A stretch of 64,000 nt of DNA, from assembly GCF_900188405.1 (NCBI RefSeq), contig NZ_FZOF01000002.1, forward strand, positions 1 to 64,000. Reading direction: 5' to 3'. The notes under the pieces were generated by a model. It had not been told where the DNA came from. It did not search any database and worked only from the letters and a program-made list of their open reading frames with translations. Origin of the DNA: Actinacidiphila glaucinigra (lineage in GTDB: Bacteria > Actinomycetota > Actinomycetes > Streptomycetales > Streptomycetaceae). Positions 1 through 9,122 of the stretch are shown in pieces. Positions within the stretch are counted from its first letter, which is position 1; each line of letters opens with the position of its first letter. A program made the position numbers and the translations under genes.

Positions 1-40
1 CCAGCGTTCGTCCTGAGCCAGGATCAAACTCTCCGTGAAT
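1..40 (-). rRNA. 16S ribosomal RNA, 5' end only (partial)
   Basis: Read on the minus strand, the first 40 bases end in the universal 16S start: the classic 27F primer site (AGAGTTTGATCCTGGCTCAG) followed by GACGAACGCTGG. Only the first few dozen bases of the gene lie inside the window; the rest of the rRNA operon runs off the left edge. The exact mature 5' base is approximate (about position 38-42). Confidence 0.95.
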
Positions 41-482
41 GTCTTCACGAGAGCGGCACCATCGGGAGGAATAATCCCGACGTGCCCAGCGTCCTCGCTG
101 TGTATTTCTTCAAAGGAACCTCGACCATCCGAACGGATGGACGGGGTATCAACATATCTGGCGTTGACTTTTGGCACGCTGTTGAGTTCTCAAGGAACGG
201 AAGCTTCCTTCGAGACCGTTTCACCGGCCCCTCCGGGCTTTCCCTTCGTTGTCTCCAACCTTACCAGATCCGTTTCGCGTTTCCGCTCTTCGTTTCCGGC
301 CCCCTGCTGGAGCGGGGTTTTTGTCTTCCGGCTTTCGCCTTTCGACGTTCCAGACTTTATCAGACTCTTTCGGGTCCGATTACCGTCCGGGTTTCGCCTC
401 CGTGAATAGCGACGCAAAAGACCACTCGGAAAGTTCTTTCCGAGAGGTGCGATGCGATCGATAGTCTTTCGAAGCGGGCTAG

Positions 483-512
483 ATCCTAGCCGCAGACCCT
501 CGAACGTGTCCA
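483..512 (-). promoter_or_regulatory. rRNA promoter, proximal (TGGACA-18-TAGGAT)
   Basis: On the minus strand -35 TGGACA (507-512) and -10 TAGGAT (483-488) are separated by 18 bases. It sits about 19 bases downstream of the first promoter in the direction of transcription, giving a tandem pair ahead of the 16S gene. Confidence 0.6.
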
Positions 513-530
513 GTTCGGGGCAACTGCTCA

Positions 531-559
531 AATCTACCTCCCCTCGCCACCCGTGTCAA
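531..559 (-). promoter_or_regulatory. rRNA promoter, distal (TTGACA-17-TAGATT)
   Basis: On the minus strand a consensus -35 TTGACA (554-559) is followed after exactly 17 bases by the -10 TAGATT (531-536). It is the best housekeeping-sigma (HrdB-type) promoter match I found in the window and points at the 16S gene. Confidence 0.7.
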
Positions 560-634
560 CGGGTGTCTTGGGGCGAAGAGGAGGCTAGCAGGTCAGCCGC
601 CCCCGACGCACATCGTCGGCATCGGCCGTACGGG

Positions 635-1642
635 TCATGCCGCCGTGGGCAGGACGTCGCTCCGGTCGCCCCGCTCCAGGTCGCCCGTCTCGCCCGCGAG
701 GGCGGCGCGGCGCCCGACGACGAAGACGTAGACGAGGAACAGCAGCTCGGCGGTGACGCCGATACCGATGCGGGCCCAGGTGGGGAGGCCGGAGGGGGTC
801 ACGAAGGCTTCGAGCGCGCCGGAGACGAAGAGGACGGCGGCGAGGCCGATGGCCATCCCGATGGCGGCCCGGCCCTCCTCGGCGAGGGCCGTCCGGCGCG
901 GACGGGGACCGGGGTCGATGACGGTCCAGCCGAGACGGAGTCCTGTGCCAGCGGCGACGAAGACGGCGGTCAGTTCGAGAAGGCCGTGCGGGAGGATCAG
1001 CCCCAGGAACGTGTCGAGGCGGCCCGCGGAGCCCATGAGACCGAGGCCGAGACCGAGGTTGACCATGTTCTCGAACAGGACGTAGAGAACCGGGAGCCCG
1101 AGGAAGACGCCGAGGACGAGGCAGTAGCCGGCGGCCATGGCGTTGTTCGTCCAGACCTGGGCCGCGAAGGAGGTGGCGGGGTGACTGGAGTAGTAGGTCT
1201 CGTACTCGCCGCCGGGGCGGGTGAGCGCGCGCAGTTCTTCGGGGGCGGCGATGGCGGACTGGACCTCGGGGTGGGTGGCGACCCACCAGCCGATGAGCGC
1301 GGCGACCGCGGTGGAGAGGAGTGCGGTGGGGACCCACCAGTGGCGGGAGCGGTACACCGCGGCGGGGAAGACACGGGTGAAGAAGAGGGCCGCGTCGCGC
1401 CAGCCGGGGGTGCGGGCACCGGTGACGGCGCTGCGGGCGCGGGCGACGAGGGTGGTGAGGCGTCCGACGAGTGCGGGGTCGGGGGCGCTGGACTGGACGA
1501 GGGAGAGGTGGGTGGCGGCGCGCTGGTAGAGGGTGACGAGTTCGTCGGCCTCCTCCCCCGTGAGGCGCCGACGCCGGCGCAGCAGGGCGTCGAGCCGGTC
1601 CCACTCGTGGCGGTGGGCGGCTGCGAAGACGTCGAGGTCCAT
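635..1642 (-). CDS. Stage II sporulation protein M-like membrane protein
   Basis: A 335-residue protein beginning MDLDVFAAAHRHEWDRLD. The N-terminal third is a soluble helical region. The remainder has several hydrophobic segments separated by short polar loops, as in the SpoIIM/DUF95 family of integral membrane proteins. In Bacillus SpoIIM helps form the engulfment-phase peptidoglycan machinery; the role of actinobacterial homologues is not established. The reading frame stays open far upstream, but this ATG at 1642 is where the conserved protein starts. The RDD gene is divergent, its start 95 nt away, so the two probably share a promoter region. Confidence 0.85.
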   Translation of the reverse strand: MDLDVFAAAHRHEWDRLDALLRRRRRLTGEEADELVTLYQRAATHLSLVQSSAPDPALVGRLTTLVARARSAVTGARTPGWRDAALFFTRVFPAAVYRSRHWWVPTALLSTAVAALIGWWVATHPEVQSAIAAPEELRALTRPGGEYETYYSSHPATSFAAQVWTNNAMAAGYCLVLGVFLGLPVLYVLFENMVNLGLGLGLMGSAGRLDTFLGLILPHGLLELTAVFVAAGTGLRLGWTVIDPGPRPRRTALAEEGRAAIGMAIGLAAVLFVSGALEAFVTPSGLPTWARIGIGVTAELLFLVYVFVVGRRAALAGETGDLERGDRSDVLPTAA

Positions 1643-1737
1643 GGGCGCTGCTCCTGGCTGGCCGGGGAGGTCCCAGCTTGGCAGAAGGGGCAGACTGGGC
1701 GCTCCGGGTCCGGGGTGGGCAGGAGGAGGGTTCCCGC

Positions 1738-2745
1738 ATGGGTGAGGCGAGCGCGGCGGACGGTGCCGGGCGTCTGGTGACGGGTGAGGCCGTCGAGCTG
1801 GGGTTGCATACGGCGAAGCTGCCGAGCCGGGCTCTGGCGGCGGCGCTGGACGGGGTCGTGTACATCGGCGGTTATCTGGTCGTCTCGATCGTGCTGGCGG
1901 TGGCGACGGCGTCGATGGACGACGCGGCGATCGCCGCGGTGTACGTGGCCTCGTTGCTGCTGGTGCTGATCGGGGTGCCGATCGCGGTGGAGACGCTGAC
2001 GCGGGGGCGGTCGCTGGGGAAGCTGGCCTGCGGGTTGCGGGTGGTGCGCGACGACGGCGGGCCGATCCGGTTCCGGCACGCGCTGGTGCGGGGGGCGGTC
2101 GGGGTCGTGGAGATCCAGATGTTCCTCGGGGTGATCGCGTGCATCGCCTCGCTGGTGTCGGCGCGCGGGCGGCGGGTCGGGGACGTGTTCGCGGGGACGC
2201 TGGTGGTGCGGGAGCGGATTCCGGTGCCGCGGGCGGCACGGCCGTTGCCGCCCGCGCCACCGTGGCTGGCGGGGCAGTTGGCGGGGGTGGACCTGTCGGC
2301 CGTGCCGGAGGGGCTGTGGCTGGCGGTGCGGCAGTACCTGTCGCGAGTGCACCAGCTGGATCCGCAGGTGGGGTGGTCGATGGCGGAGCGGCTCGCGGGG
2401 GACGTGGTGGCGTGCACGGGGGCGCCGGTGCCGGAGGGAACGCCGCCCGCGGCGTTCCTGGCGGCGGTGGTCGCGGAGCGGCAGGGCCGGGACGCCCGCC
2501 GGGTGTTCGGCGCTCCGGTCGATGTCCCGGTCGACGGGGTCGCGCAGCAGGGGAAGGGCGGGGGGATCGTGCCGCCGCCGGTGGGCTGGGTGACGCCCGG
2601 TGCGGACGGCGGGGCGCGGGTGGAGGCGGTGCCGCCCGTGGGGGGAGGAGATGCCCCGCAGGCGCCGGTGCCTCCGTCTCCCTCCTCCTCTCCCTCCTCG
2701 TCCTCGCCGTCGTCCTCGTCGACGGGCTTCGCGCCTCCGGCTTGA
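1738..2745 (+). CDS. RDD family membrane protein
   Basis: A 335-residue protein. Near the N terminus the RDD signature begins with KLPSRALAAALD (Arg31, Asp38), entering a first membrane helix, with two further hydrophobic segments. The segment GRSLGKLACGLRVVRDDG is typical of RDD proteins. The C-terminal half is soluble and ends in a Pro/Ser-rich tail. The ATG at 1738 is preceded by AGGAGGAGGG at 1721-1730, so I prefer it to an upstream in-frame start at 1678. The RDD function is generally unknown (transport or membrane homeostasis has been suggested). It is divergent from the SpoIIM-like gene. Confidence 0.85.
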   Translation: MGEASAADGAGRLVTGEAVELGLHTAKLPSRALAAALDGVVYIGGYLVVSIVLAVATASMDDAAIAAVYVASLLLVLIGVPIAVETLTRGRSLGKLACGLRVVRDDGGPIRFRHALVRGAVGVVEIQMFLGVIACIASLVSARGRRVGDVFAGTLVVRERIPVPRAARPLPPAPPWLAGQLAGVDLSAVPEGLWLAVRQYLSRVHQLDPQVGWSMAERLAGDVVACTGAPVPEGTPPAAFLAAVVAERQGRDARRVFGAPVDVPVDGVAQQGKGGGIVPPPVGWVTPGADGGARVEAVPPVGGGDAPQAPVPPSPSSSPSSSSPSSSSTGFAPPA

Positions 2746-2770
2746 GGGGCCGCCGGTGCCTGCGGCCGGG

Positions 2771-3394
2771 TCAGTCCGCCGTGGGGAACCGGGACGGGGG
2801 TGACTCGAGGTCCTCGAGTTCGATGCCCGGGGCGGAGAGGACGACGTCGCCGGCGATGTGGACGGTGTGCTGTTCACCGGTCTCCAGGTCGTTGACCTGG
2901 TATTCGTCCACGAGCAGCGGGGCGTTGTCAGTGGGGTGTGCTTCGCTCTTGATCAGTGCCCACGACTGGTCGAGGGTGCGGGGTGCGAGCACGGGGGGCT
3001 GGAATGCGACGAGGCGTACGCGGGTGGCCGGGGAGCCGGGACGCAGGCGGAGCAGCCGCGCGGTGGCGATGTAGAACGCGGGTGACCCGCCGGTGAAGGC
3101 GTGGGCGGGGACGTTGCCCTCCTGAGCGTCTTCGCCGGAGGGGTCGGTGCGGACCCAGGTGAGACCGTCGAGAGCGGCGCCGCGGACCTGCCAGCCCGCC
3201 GCGTGCAGTTCGAGGCGGATGGGGCGGCCGAGTTCGTCGATGGTGAGGTCGACGGAGCCGGCGTGGCCGCCGTCGGGGTGGGTGTTCTGGGCGGTGTAGC
3301 GCCAGCCGGTGGGGCCGGTGGCGCAGTGGAAGTGTTCTTCGCCGAGGGGGGTGTGGTCGTGGGTGTCGTGGAACGAGTAGCGGCCGCGGGGCAT
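2771..3394 (-). CDS. Conserved hypothetical protein (207 aa)
   Basis: A soluble 207-residue protein starting MPRGRYSFHDTHDHTPLGEE, with no signal peptide or membrane segment. It contains several Trp/Tyr-rich beta-like stretches (for example GPTGWRYTAQN) and a His-rich N terminus. I do not recognise a named domain. It converges with the RDD gene, 25 nt between stop codons, and lies downstream of sahH but behind a strong terminator hairpin, so it is probably transcribed separately. No function can be assigned. Confidence 0.7.
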   Translation of the reverse strand: MPRGRYSFHDTHDHTPLGEEHFHCATGPTGWRYTAQNTHPDGGHAGSVDLTIDELGRPIRLELHAAGWQVRGAALDGLTWVRTDPSGEDAQEGNVPAHAFTGGSPAFYIATARLLRLRPGSPATRVRLVAFQPPVLAPRTLDQSWALIKSEAHPTDNAPLLVDEYQVNDLETGEQHTVHIAGDVVLSAPGIELEDLESPPSRFPTAD

Positions 3395-3430
3395 GGTTCG
3401 ACCTTACAAAGCGGGCCGGGGCCCGACGGG

Positions 3431-3459
3431 GCAGGCCCCCGCCGGGGGCGGGGGCCTGC
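3431..3459 (-). terminator. Terminator hairpin downstream of sahH
   Basis: A perfect 13-bp GC stem with a 3-nt loop lies 64 nt past the sahH stop codon and before the next gene on the same strand. There is no clear U-tract, as is usual for Streptomyces terminators. Confidence 0.7.
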
Positions 3460-3523
3460 GGGGTGGCTCTTGTGCTGCCTGCGGGGCCGGGGGCGCGCTG
3501 TCGTGCGGGCGGCCCGGGCGGCG

Positions 3524-4975
<1,452 letters not shown>

Positions 4976-5100
4976 GCAGTCTCCTCGTGGGGTGCTTCCA
5001 GAACGGACATCGGCTTTCCGCTGCGGGGCGGGGGGAGGCATGCGGACATACGTCTCCCTCGACCGCAGCTCAGCCCGTCGGAGGCCCTCTCTCCCTCGGC

Positions 5101-5118
5101 CGGTCCGTTTCCGGACCG
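5101..5118 (-). promoter_or_regulatory. Hairpin with GNRA-type loop in the ahcY leader
   Basis: The minus strand reads CGGTCCG-GAAA-CGGACCG, a perfect 7-bp stem closed by a GAAA tetraloop, about 125 nt before the ahcY start codon. It could be part of a structured 5' leader. I could not match the surrounding sequence to the SAH riboswitch consensus, so no riboswitch is called. Confidence 0.4.
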
Positions 5119-5213
5119 CCCGACCGCCATCAGCAGCGACGTCTGGCTAGGGACGAATCTACACCGAGTGGCCGGGCGCGTCCGGAAGGTGCGTGGAGGT
5201 GGTGTGAAGGGGG

Positions 5214-6158
5214 TCAGTCCGTCGCGGGGGCGGCGGGGGCGGCCGGCTGCTCGCGGTAGATGTCCGGTTCGAGGTAGATGACGCGGGCGATGGGCTCGGC
5301 CTCGCGGATGCGGGCCTCGGCGGCGTCGATGGCGCGGGCGACCTCGGTGGCGGTGTCGTCGAGGTCGACGGCGATCTTGGCGGCGACGAGGAGTTCGTCG
5401 GGGCCGAGGTGCAGGGTCCGCATGTGGATCACGCGGGTGACGCTGTCGCCGTCGACGATGGCCTCGCGGATGCGGGCGACGACCTCGGGGCCGGCCGCCT
5501 CGCCGAGGAGCAGCGACTTGGTCTCGGAGGCGAGGACGAGCGCGATGACCACGAGGAGGACGCCGATGCAGAGGGTGCCGATGCCGTCCCAGATGCCGTC
5601 GCCGGTGAGCAGGGACAGGCCGACACCGATGAGGGCGAGCACGAGGCCGACGAGGGCGCCGAGGTCCTCGAGGAGGACGACGGGGAGCTCGGGGGCCTTG
5701 GCGGTGCGGATGAACTGGCTCCAGCTCTGCTTGCCGCGGACCGCGTTGGACTCATTGATGGCGGTGCGGAAGGAGAAGCCCTCGGCGATGATCGCGAAGA
5801 CCAGGACACCGATGGGCCAGTACCAGTGCTCGATCTCGTGGGGGTGCTGGATCTTCTCGTAGCCCTCGTACAGGGCGAAGACGCCACCGATGGTGAACAG
5901 CACGATGGAGACGAGGAAGCCGTAGATGTACCGTTCACGGCCGAAGCCGAAGGGGTGTTCCTCGGTGGCCTTCTTCTGGGCCTTCTTGCCGCCGAGCAGG
6001 AGCAGCGCCTGGTTGCCCGAGTCGGCCACCGAGTGCACGCCCTCGGCGAGCATGGACGAGGAGCCGCTGAAGGCGAACGCCACGAACTTGCTCACCGCGA
6101 TGGCGAGGTTGGCGCCCAATGCGGCGACGATCGCCTTGGTTCCGCCTGACGCGCTCAT
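5214..6158 (-). CDS. Cation diffusion facilitator (CDF) family transporter
   Basis: A 314-residue membrane protein with about six hydrophobic helices and a C-terminal cytoplasmic domain. The second-helix motif EGVHSVADSGNQ carries the Ser/Asp metal-site pattern of CDF proteins. The loop HPFGFGRERY is typical of the subgroup with His and Asp/Glu ligands. The C-terminal part (RTLHLGPDELLVAAKIAVD) is the dimerising regulatory domain. It likely exports Zn, Fe or Mn in exchange for protons; the substrate cannot be told from sequence. The gene lies between ahcY and manA on the same strand with its own upstream gap. Confidence 0.9.
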   Translation of the reverse strand: MSASGGTKAIVAALGANLAIAVSKFVAFAFSGSSSMLAEGVHSVADSGNQALLLLGGKKAQKKATEEHPFGFGRERYIYGFLVSIVLFTIGGVFALYEGYEKIQHPHEIEHWYWPIGVLVFAIIAEGFSFRTAINESNAVRGKQSWSQFIRTAKAPELPVVLLEDLGALVGLVLALIGVGLSLLTGDGIWDGIGTLCIGVLLVVIALVLASETKSLLLGEAAGPEVVARIREAIVDGDSVTRVIHMRTLHLGPDELLVAAKIAVDLDDTATEVARAIDAAEARIREAEPIARVIYLEPDIYREQPAAPAAPATD

Positions 6159-6253
6159 AGGTGCTGGTGGTCCCTTCCCTCGGCCCTGCTCTTTGCCCGG
6201 TCTTTACGGCGTTACGGCGGGACATTCTTGCAGGCCGTGGTTCGCGTGGTGCG

Positions 6254-7462
6254 TCAGGCCACCACGGTGGCCCGGAAGACGGTTCCCTCGCCGGTGAGTT
6301 CGACCTTCTCGCCTGCGGGAACGTAGGCGGACTGGCCCCGCTCCAGGGTGAGTTGCGGTGCCGCGGGGTCACCGGGCGTGCGCACGGTGGCGGTGCCCTC
6401 GGTGCAGAGCAGGATCTGGGCGGTGCGGTCGTGCGGGGTGCGGGGGGCGGCGCCGGCGGCGAGCGAGTAGCGGGAGAGCCGGAACTCGTCGATGGGGGTG
6501 CCGTAGAGCTCCTCGCCGTCGGGGGACGCCTCGGGGCGCAGGACCCCCGCGTCGCCGGCCTGGAAGCGGACGATGCGCAGCAGTTCGGGGATGTCGACGT
6601 GCTTGGGGGTGAGGCCGCAGCGCAGCACGTTGTCGGAGTTGGCCATGATCTCGACGCCGAGGCCGCTGAGGTAGGCGTGGGGTATTCCGGCGCCGAGGAA
6701 CAGCGCTTCGCCGGGCTGGAGCCGGACGTGGTTGAGGAGCATGGCGGCGATGACGCCGGGGTCGCCCGGGTAGGCGTGGGCGATGGCGGCGTAGGCGGCG
6801 TACGCGTCGGCGTGCGGTCCGCCCTCGGCGGCGAGGCGGCCGGCGGCCTCGGTGGCTTCGTCCACCGTGCCTGCCATGGCGTCGCGTTCGGCTCCGAGCA
6901 CGGCGGTGAGGACCTCGCGGAGCGCGGCCTCCTCGGGGTGGGCGCGCAGGAGGTCGGCGTACGGCTTGAGGGAGTCGACGCCGAGGCCGGTGAGGAGGGC
7001 CGCGGTCTCCTCGGGGTGGCGGAAGCCGCACAGTCCCTCGAAGGGGGTGAGCGCGACGATCATCTCCGGCTTGTGGTTGGCGTCCTTGTAGTTGCGGTGC
7101 GGGGCGTCGACGGGGATGCCGCGGGCCTCTTCGTCGGCGAAGCCGGCGCCGGCCTGGGCGAGGTCGGGGTGCACCTGCAGGGAGAGGGGGGAGCCGGCGG
7201 CGAGGAGCTTGAGCAGGAAGGGCAGCCGGGGGCCGAAGCGTTCGACGGCGGGGGTGCCGAGTTCGCGGCCGGGGTCGGCGGCGATGACCTGGTCGAGCGG
7301 GACCGGACCGTTGCCGCGGTCGATGCGGGACGGGGCGCCGGGGTGGGCGCCCATCCAGAGTTCGGCCTGCGGCTCGCCCGTGGGGGTGGTGCCGAGCAGT
7401 TCGGGGATGGCCGTGGTGGATCCCCAGGCGTACGGGCGGATGGTGTTGGTCAGGCGGTCCAT
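6254..7462 (-). CDS. manA: Mannose-6-phosphate isomerase, class I
   Basis: A 402-residue zinc enzyme interconverting fructose 6-phosphate and mannose 6-phosphate, the entry to GDP-mannose. The N terminus (DRLTNTIRPYAWGS), the zinc-ligand region SLQVHPD, the segment HKPEMIVALTPFEGLCGFR and the active-site GIPHAYLSG are all characteristic. Only 4 nt separate the upstream SIS-domain stop from this ATG, so the two are co-transcribed. ManA, the phosphomannomutase (9.1 kb) and the ManC-like enzyme (22.9 kb) together form the GDP-mannose route. Confidence 0.95.
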   Translation of the reverse strand: MDRLTNTIRPYAWGSTTAIPELLGTTPTGEPQAELWMGAHPGAPSRIDRGNGPVPLDQVIAADPGRELGTPAVERFGPRLPFLLKLLAAGSPLSLQVHPDLAQAGAGFADEEARGIPVDAPHRNYKDANHKPEMIVALTPFEGLCGFRHPEETAALLTGLGVDSLKPYADLLRAHPEEAALREVLTAVLGAERDAMAGTVDEATEAAGRLAAEGGPHADAYAAYAAIAHAYPGDPGVIAAMLLNHVRLQPGEALFLGAGIPHAYLSGLGVEIMANSDNVLRCGLTPKHVDIPELLRIVRFQAGDAGVLRPEASPDGEELYGTPIDEFRLSRYSLAAGAAPRTPHDRTAQILLCTEGTATVRTPGDPAAPQLTLERGQSAYVPAGEKVELTGEGTVFRATVVA

Positions 7463-7466
7463 GCGG

Positions 7467-8618
7467 TCATGATCTCCCGGTGGAGGTGATGGCGAGGTAA
7501 ACGGAGGCGAAATCCGTGACGGCGAGGAGTTCGACGGCGGATTCCAGGTCGCCCCCCTCTGCGGGGGCGAGTTCGCTCATCGGGGTGTCGTGGGTGGTGG
7601 CGAGTTCGCGGGCGAGCGGGGCGGAGCTCGCGGCGCCGTTGCCGGTGCGGTGCAGGAGCACGACGCGCAGGCGCAGGTCCTCGGGCTCGTCGACGCGGTC
7701 GCGGAAGAAGTCCTCGGGGTCGAGGGCGCCGGCCAGGGAGCCGGCGAGCAGCGCGCCGTGGGTGTCGAGTGCCTCGGGGAGTTCGCCGTGCAGGGCGGGG
7801 CGGCCGGCGCGGGCGGCGATGGCCGCGGCGAAGCGCCGCGCGGCGACGGAGGCGACAGGCCCGTCGCTCCACATCACCGGGAGGGATTCGGCGAGTTCGG
7901 AGGCGAGTGCCTTGGCGGGGTTGCTGTAGGTGGCCGTTGCGGGGCCGCAGCGGGCGGCGACGTCGTCGAGGCGGTCGGCGACGCGCTCGACGGCGTCCGG
8001 CGGGGCGGCGAGCAGGCCGATGCGGTCGCCGAGGGCGAGCAGCGGGGTGAGCAGGGCCCAGAAGGCGCCGAGGTCCTCGGCGGGGTCGGCGGCCTCGCCC
8101 AGGACGCCCGCGACGGATGCGGGGTCGGGGGCGGGGGCGTACGGCAGGACCATGCCGCGCACCTGCTGGATCGCCTCGGCGATGGGTGAGCCGGCGGGGA
8201 CGACGGCGGCGGCGGTGCAACCGCGGCGGTAGGCCTGCTCGATGAGGTCGGCCAGGCCCGCCTCGGTGCCGGCGGGGCTGGCGATGAGCAGCAGGTCGAG
8301 GGGGCCGGCCCAGCCGGGGAGGGTCCACCGCAGGTCGTACGGGGCGGGGCCGGTGGGGTGCAGAGACAGCACGGGCCCGCCGCTGTTGCCGAGGGCGCCG
8401 AGGAGTTCGGCGACGGCGGTGACGGCGACGGCGCCGGGGCCGGCGACGAGGACGCTCCGGGGGCGGCCGTCGGGCTTGAGTCCGCTGACGCCCGCTTCCT
8501 GGGCGAGGCGGGCGGCGGTGCGGACGCGGGCGCCGGCGGCGGCGACGCCGAGGAGGAGGCCGCGGGTGTCGGCGCGGGCGAGGGCGTCGGGGTCGTCGAG
8601 CAGCGTCTCGTCCAGCAT
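7467..8618 (-). CDS. SIS-domain protein, phosphosugar isomerase-like
   Basis: A 383-residue protein related to the bacterial phosphoglucose/phosphomannose isomerase (SIS) family. The N-terminal half carries a nucleotide-fold-like stretch (RSVLVAGPGAVAVTAVAELLG) followed by a second SIS-type half. The actinobacterial members near manA are divergent and their substrate is not known. It is co-transcribed with manA (4-nt gap) and follows the Trm112-like gene; the same trio occurs next to manA/manB in mycobacteria. I infer a role in mannose metabolism or its control, without direct evidence of catalysis. Confidence 0.8.
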   Translation of the reverse strand: MLDETLLDDPDALARADTRGLLLGVAAAGARVRTAARLAQEAGVSGLKPDGRPRSVLVAGPGAVAVTAVAELLGALGNSGGPVLSLHPTGPAPYDLRWTLPGWAGPLDLLLIASPAGTEAGLADLIEQAYRRGCTAAAVVPAGSPIAEAIQQVRGMVLPYAPAPDPASVAGVLGEAADPAEDLGAFWALLTPLLALGDRIGLLAAPPDAVERVADRLDDVAARCGPATATYSNPAKALASELAESLPVMWSDGPVASVAARRFAAAIAARAGRPALHGELPEALDTHGALLAGSLAGALDPEDFFRDRVDEPEDLRLRVVLLHRTGNGAASSAPLARELATTHDTPMSELAPAEGGDLESAVELLAVTDFASVYLAITSTGRS

Positions 8619-8763
8619 CGGGGGTGTCCTCCGGTCCGGTCCGGTCGTGTCGGGTGTCGCGGGGCGCCGTGCGGTACGGGTGCCCGTGCCGCGCCGGCGG
8701 TGCGTGCGGGGGGCTGCCGGGTGGAGGCCGGTCGGGCGCGGCGTGCCGGGCGGCCCGGTCGCG

Positions 8764-8943
8764 TTACGCGGGGCGGCGGGCCTCGTCGACGAGGAGGACG
8801 GGGATGTCGTCGCGCACGGGGTAGGCCAGGCCGCAGTCGGCGGAGGTGCAGGCGAGCTCGGTGGCCTCGACGTCCTCGCGCAGCGGCGCGTGGCAGGCGG
8901 GGCAGGCGAGGATCTCCAGGAGGCTGGCTTCGACGAGCGGCAT
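8764..8943 (-). CDS. Trm112-like zinc-ribbon protein (59 aa)
   Basis: A very short gene encoding MPLVEASLLEILACPACHAP and onward to a TAA stop. It has four cysteines at 14, 17, 32 and 37 in a CxxC...CxxxxC zinc ribbon, followed by YPVRDDIPVLL, the standard ending of the Trm112/YcaR family. Trm112 proteins in eukaryotes and archaea activate methyltransferases. The bacterial partner is usually unknown. It lies between manB and the SIS/manA pair on the same strand, which suggests co-expression. Confidence 0.92.
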   Translation of the reverse strand: MPLVEASLLEILACPACHAPLREDVEATELACTSADCGLAYPVRDDIPVLLVDEARRPA

Positions 8944-9078
8944 GGTGGCGTCTCCCCAGTGGTCGTGGTGTCGTCGTGGTTTCCGGGCGTCCGCCGTGTG
9001 GGCGGGCGCGTGCGGACCGGCTGATTCAGCCTATCGCCGGGGGCCCCGGCCCGCGTGACCGCGTCGGGTGCCCCCGGT

Positions 9079-9116
9079 CCCCGCCGGAGGGGTGCTGCGT
9101 GGCTCCTCCGGCGGGG
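9079..9116 (-). terminator. Hairpin downstream of manB
   Basis: A perfect 12-bp stem (9079-9090 with 9105-9116) and 14-nt loop lie 6 nt past the manB stop on the minus strand. It may terminate or attenuate transcription before the Trm112-like gene. Confidence 0.55.
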
Positions 9117-9122
9117 TGGCGC

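Larger units (their letters stand above)
41..634 (-). promoter_or_regulatory. rRNA operon leader and promoter region
   Basis: This gene-free stretch lies upstream of the 16S gene and is clearly more AT-rich than the surrounding DNA. Positions about 40-240 read (minus strand) like an actinobacterial rRNA leader, with runs such as TTGAGAACTCAACAGCGTG that probably take part in RNase III processing stems. Farther upstream are two well-formed promoters (listed separately) and weaker -10-like boxes on the minus strand: TAAAGT at 354-359 and TAAGGT at 258-263. A perfect 9-bp hairpin with a 2-nt loop lies at 425-444. Streptomyces rRNA operons are known to use several tandem promoters, which fits this layout. 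Short ORFs here are not credible genes. Confidence 0.8.

Noticed and set aside
452..1780. Long ORF on the plus strand antisense to the SpoIIM-like gene
   Set aside because: Low-complexity Gly/Glu/Asp translation that mirrors the real gene; a codon-bias shadow typical of very GC-rich DNA. The same applies to most long antisense frames in the window, for example 3101-5281, 13654-17301 and 27914-31054.
4976..5213. SAH riboswitch upstream of adenosylhomocysteinase
   Set aside because: The leader does not show the core sequence elements I remember for the SAH motif; only a hairpin can be supported, which I report as such.
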